Shown here piece after piece: positions 63,297-64,000 of a DNA stretch of 64,000 nucleotides (the stretch's first letter is position 1; every line of letters starts with the position of its first letter). The position numbers and the translations under genes were made by a program. The stretch spans positions 62,001 through 126,000 of the forward strand of contig CALGAW010000011.1 in assembly GCA_937959115.1 (NCBI GenBank), in the 5' to 3' direction. Origin of the DNA: an uncultured Saprospiraceae bacterium (GTDB lineage: Bacteria; Bacteroidota; Bacteroidia; Chitinophagales; Saprospiraceae). The notes beneath the pieces are model-generated. The model was not told the origin of the DNA, made no database searches, and saw only the letters and a program-made list of their open reading frames with translations.

Positions 63297-64000
63297 TTAT
63301 GTAGAACTTAAGTTCTTTCGAATAGAAAAGAAGAATTCTGACCCTTTTTCAAGATTAGAATTTACCCAAATTTTACCTTTATGAAGGTTAATCAATTTCT
63401 TACAAATGTTTAACCCAATTCCAGTTCCTTCAATTTCTTGGTTCTTTGAACGTTCACCGAAGTTAAAAATTTTCTGTTGAATCTCTTTTTCCATTCCTAG
63501 TCCATTATCTTTTACGATAAATTGCCATTCTAAAGGTGTTTCTGTTCCACTAATTTCTATTTTGATTTGCTCTTTATTGTTAAATTTAATTCCATTTGAA
63601 ATTAAATTTTGAAATACTTTTTTGATGGATACTTCATTTGCAATTATTTGAAGAGGAATATCTCGAATTTCTATTGTAGCATTGGTGTTTTCAATTTGAG
63701 AGTTTAACATCCTCAACGTATGCTCAATCAATTCCTTTGTATCAATTGTACTAAATACAATTTCATTCGATAAGTTTGCAATATCCAAAACTTTATCTAC
63801 CTGTTCTTTCATTGCTTCACCCCCAGAAATAATAAAGCTTAGGTATTCCTTGACTTCTGAAGAAGTATTTTGACTTAATTCACTTTGTAATAAAGTTGCA
63901 AAGCTGGTTATCGTTCTTATCGGTTGCTTCAAATCATGGGCCGTAGTCGCTGCATATTTGCTTAGATTATCATTTCTAATAATTAGTTCAGACTTTAGCT
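63297..64000 (-). CDS. Sensor histidine kinase, N-terminus cut by the window edge
   Basis: The frame is open from the right edge to the stop at 63297, about 234 codons. The HisKA domain is present with the H box AATTAHDLKQPIRTI, whose His (codon at 63936-63938) is the phosphorylation site; the TTG at 63932 is inside this box and is not a start. The HATPase_c domain follows: N box NLISNGIKFNN, G1 DNGLGM, and GTGIGLNICKKL. The end (KGSEFFFSIRKN) is the normal C-terminus. The sensory part lies outside the window. DLKQPIRT-type kinases are often PAS-linked hybrid or soluble kinases in Bacteroidota. Confidence 0.93.
   Translation of the reverse strand, partial: LKSELIIRNDNLSKYAATTAHDLKQPIRTITSFATLLQSELSQNTSSEVKEYLSFIISGGEAMKEQVDKVLDIANLSNEIVFSTIDTKELIEHTLRMLNSQIENTNATIEIRDIPLQIIANEVSIKKVFQNLISNGIKFNNKEQIKIEISGTETPLEWQFIVKDNGLGMEKEIQQKIFNFGERSKNQEIEGTGIGLNICKKLINLHKGKIWVNSNLEKGSEFFFSIRKNLSST

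Overview
The window is AT-rich chromosomal DNA of a Bacteroidota bacterium, most likely from the Saprospiria/Lewinella-like branch. The evidence for this is a short primary sigma factor lacking region 1.1, giant surface proteins built of SprB repeats, a gliding-motility/type IX secretion (T9SS) type B sorting domain, many lipoproteins, a TTTG-N20-TAnnTTTG promoter in front of rpsT, and weak or absent Shine-Dalgarno sequences. The genus is inference. I see no tRNA, rRNA, CRISPR array, insertion sequence or prophage.

Layout. 0-8 kb: a lipoprotein cut by the left edge, a tiny secreted protein, radC, rpsT, another lipoprotein, a secreted protein, an RND-type exporter and folA. 8-14.3 kb: one 2088-residue SprB-repeat adhesin with a type B sorting domain. 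14.5-22.7 kb: a CapA-like lipoprotein, an ABC-F ATPase, trmH with a GT-C-like membrane protein, and pntA-pntB. 22.8-23.05 kb: a GC-rich structured non-coding element. 23.06-32.9 kb: a 3267-residue surface protein with an SprB array followed by 26 cysteine-paired EF-hand-like repeats. 33.2-38.3 kb: an M23 peptidase, a long-form GAPDH, rpoD, a START-like protein and an SPFH protein. 38.5-46.5 kb: secreted proteins, including a decayed T9SS sorting domain, and a two-gene glycan-degrading unit (an apiosidase-like DUF4038/GH140-type enzyme with several binding modules, and a GH74-like propeller protein) that share one C-terminal module. 46.5-56.6 kb: a membrane protein, a pseudouridine synthase, a metal-binding HMA protein, then a stretch rich in nucleases: a P-loop protein plus GHKL-ATPase/nuclease pair, an FGE-like lipoprotein, a cytochrome c, a metallo-beta-lactamase, a FAN1-type VRR-NUC nuclease and a secreted DNA/RNA endonuclease. 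56.6-64 kb: a cold-shock protein with a leader hairpin, a small beta-barrel-like protein with a membrane subtilase, a UbiD decarboxylase, galT with a zinc-ribbon lipoprotein, and a histidine kinase cut by the right edge.

How it fits together. The housekeeping genes are ordinary. The accessory interest lies in the surface/secretion layer (two giant repeat proteins, a C-terminal domain shared by two proteins of the window, a lost sorting domain), the glycan-degrading pair, and the GHKL-nuclease pair, which resembles bacterial MORC/restriction-type systems and is the best candidate here for an undescribed defence or DNA-repair module. Several non-coding elements (GC-rich element, AGGATT-type dispersed repeats, leader hairpin) are not explained by the genes.
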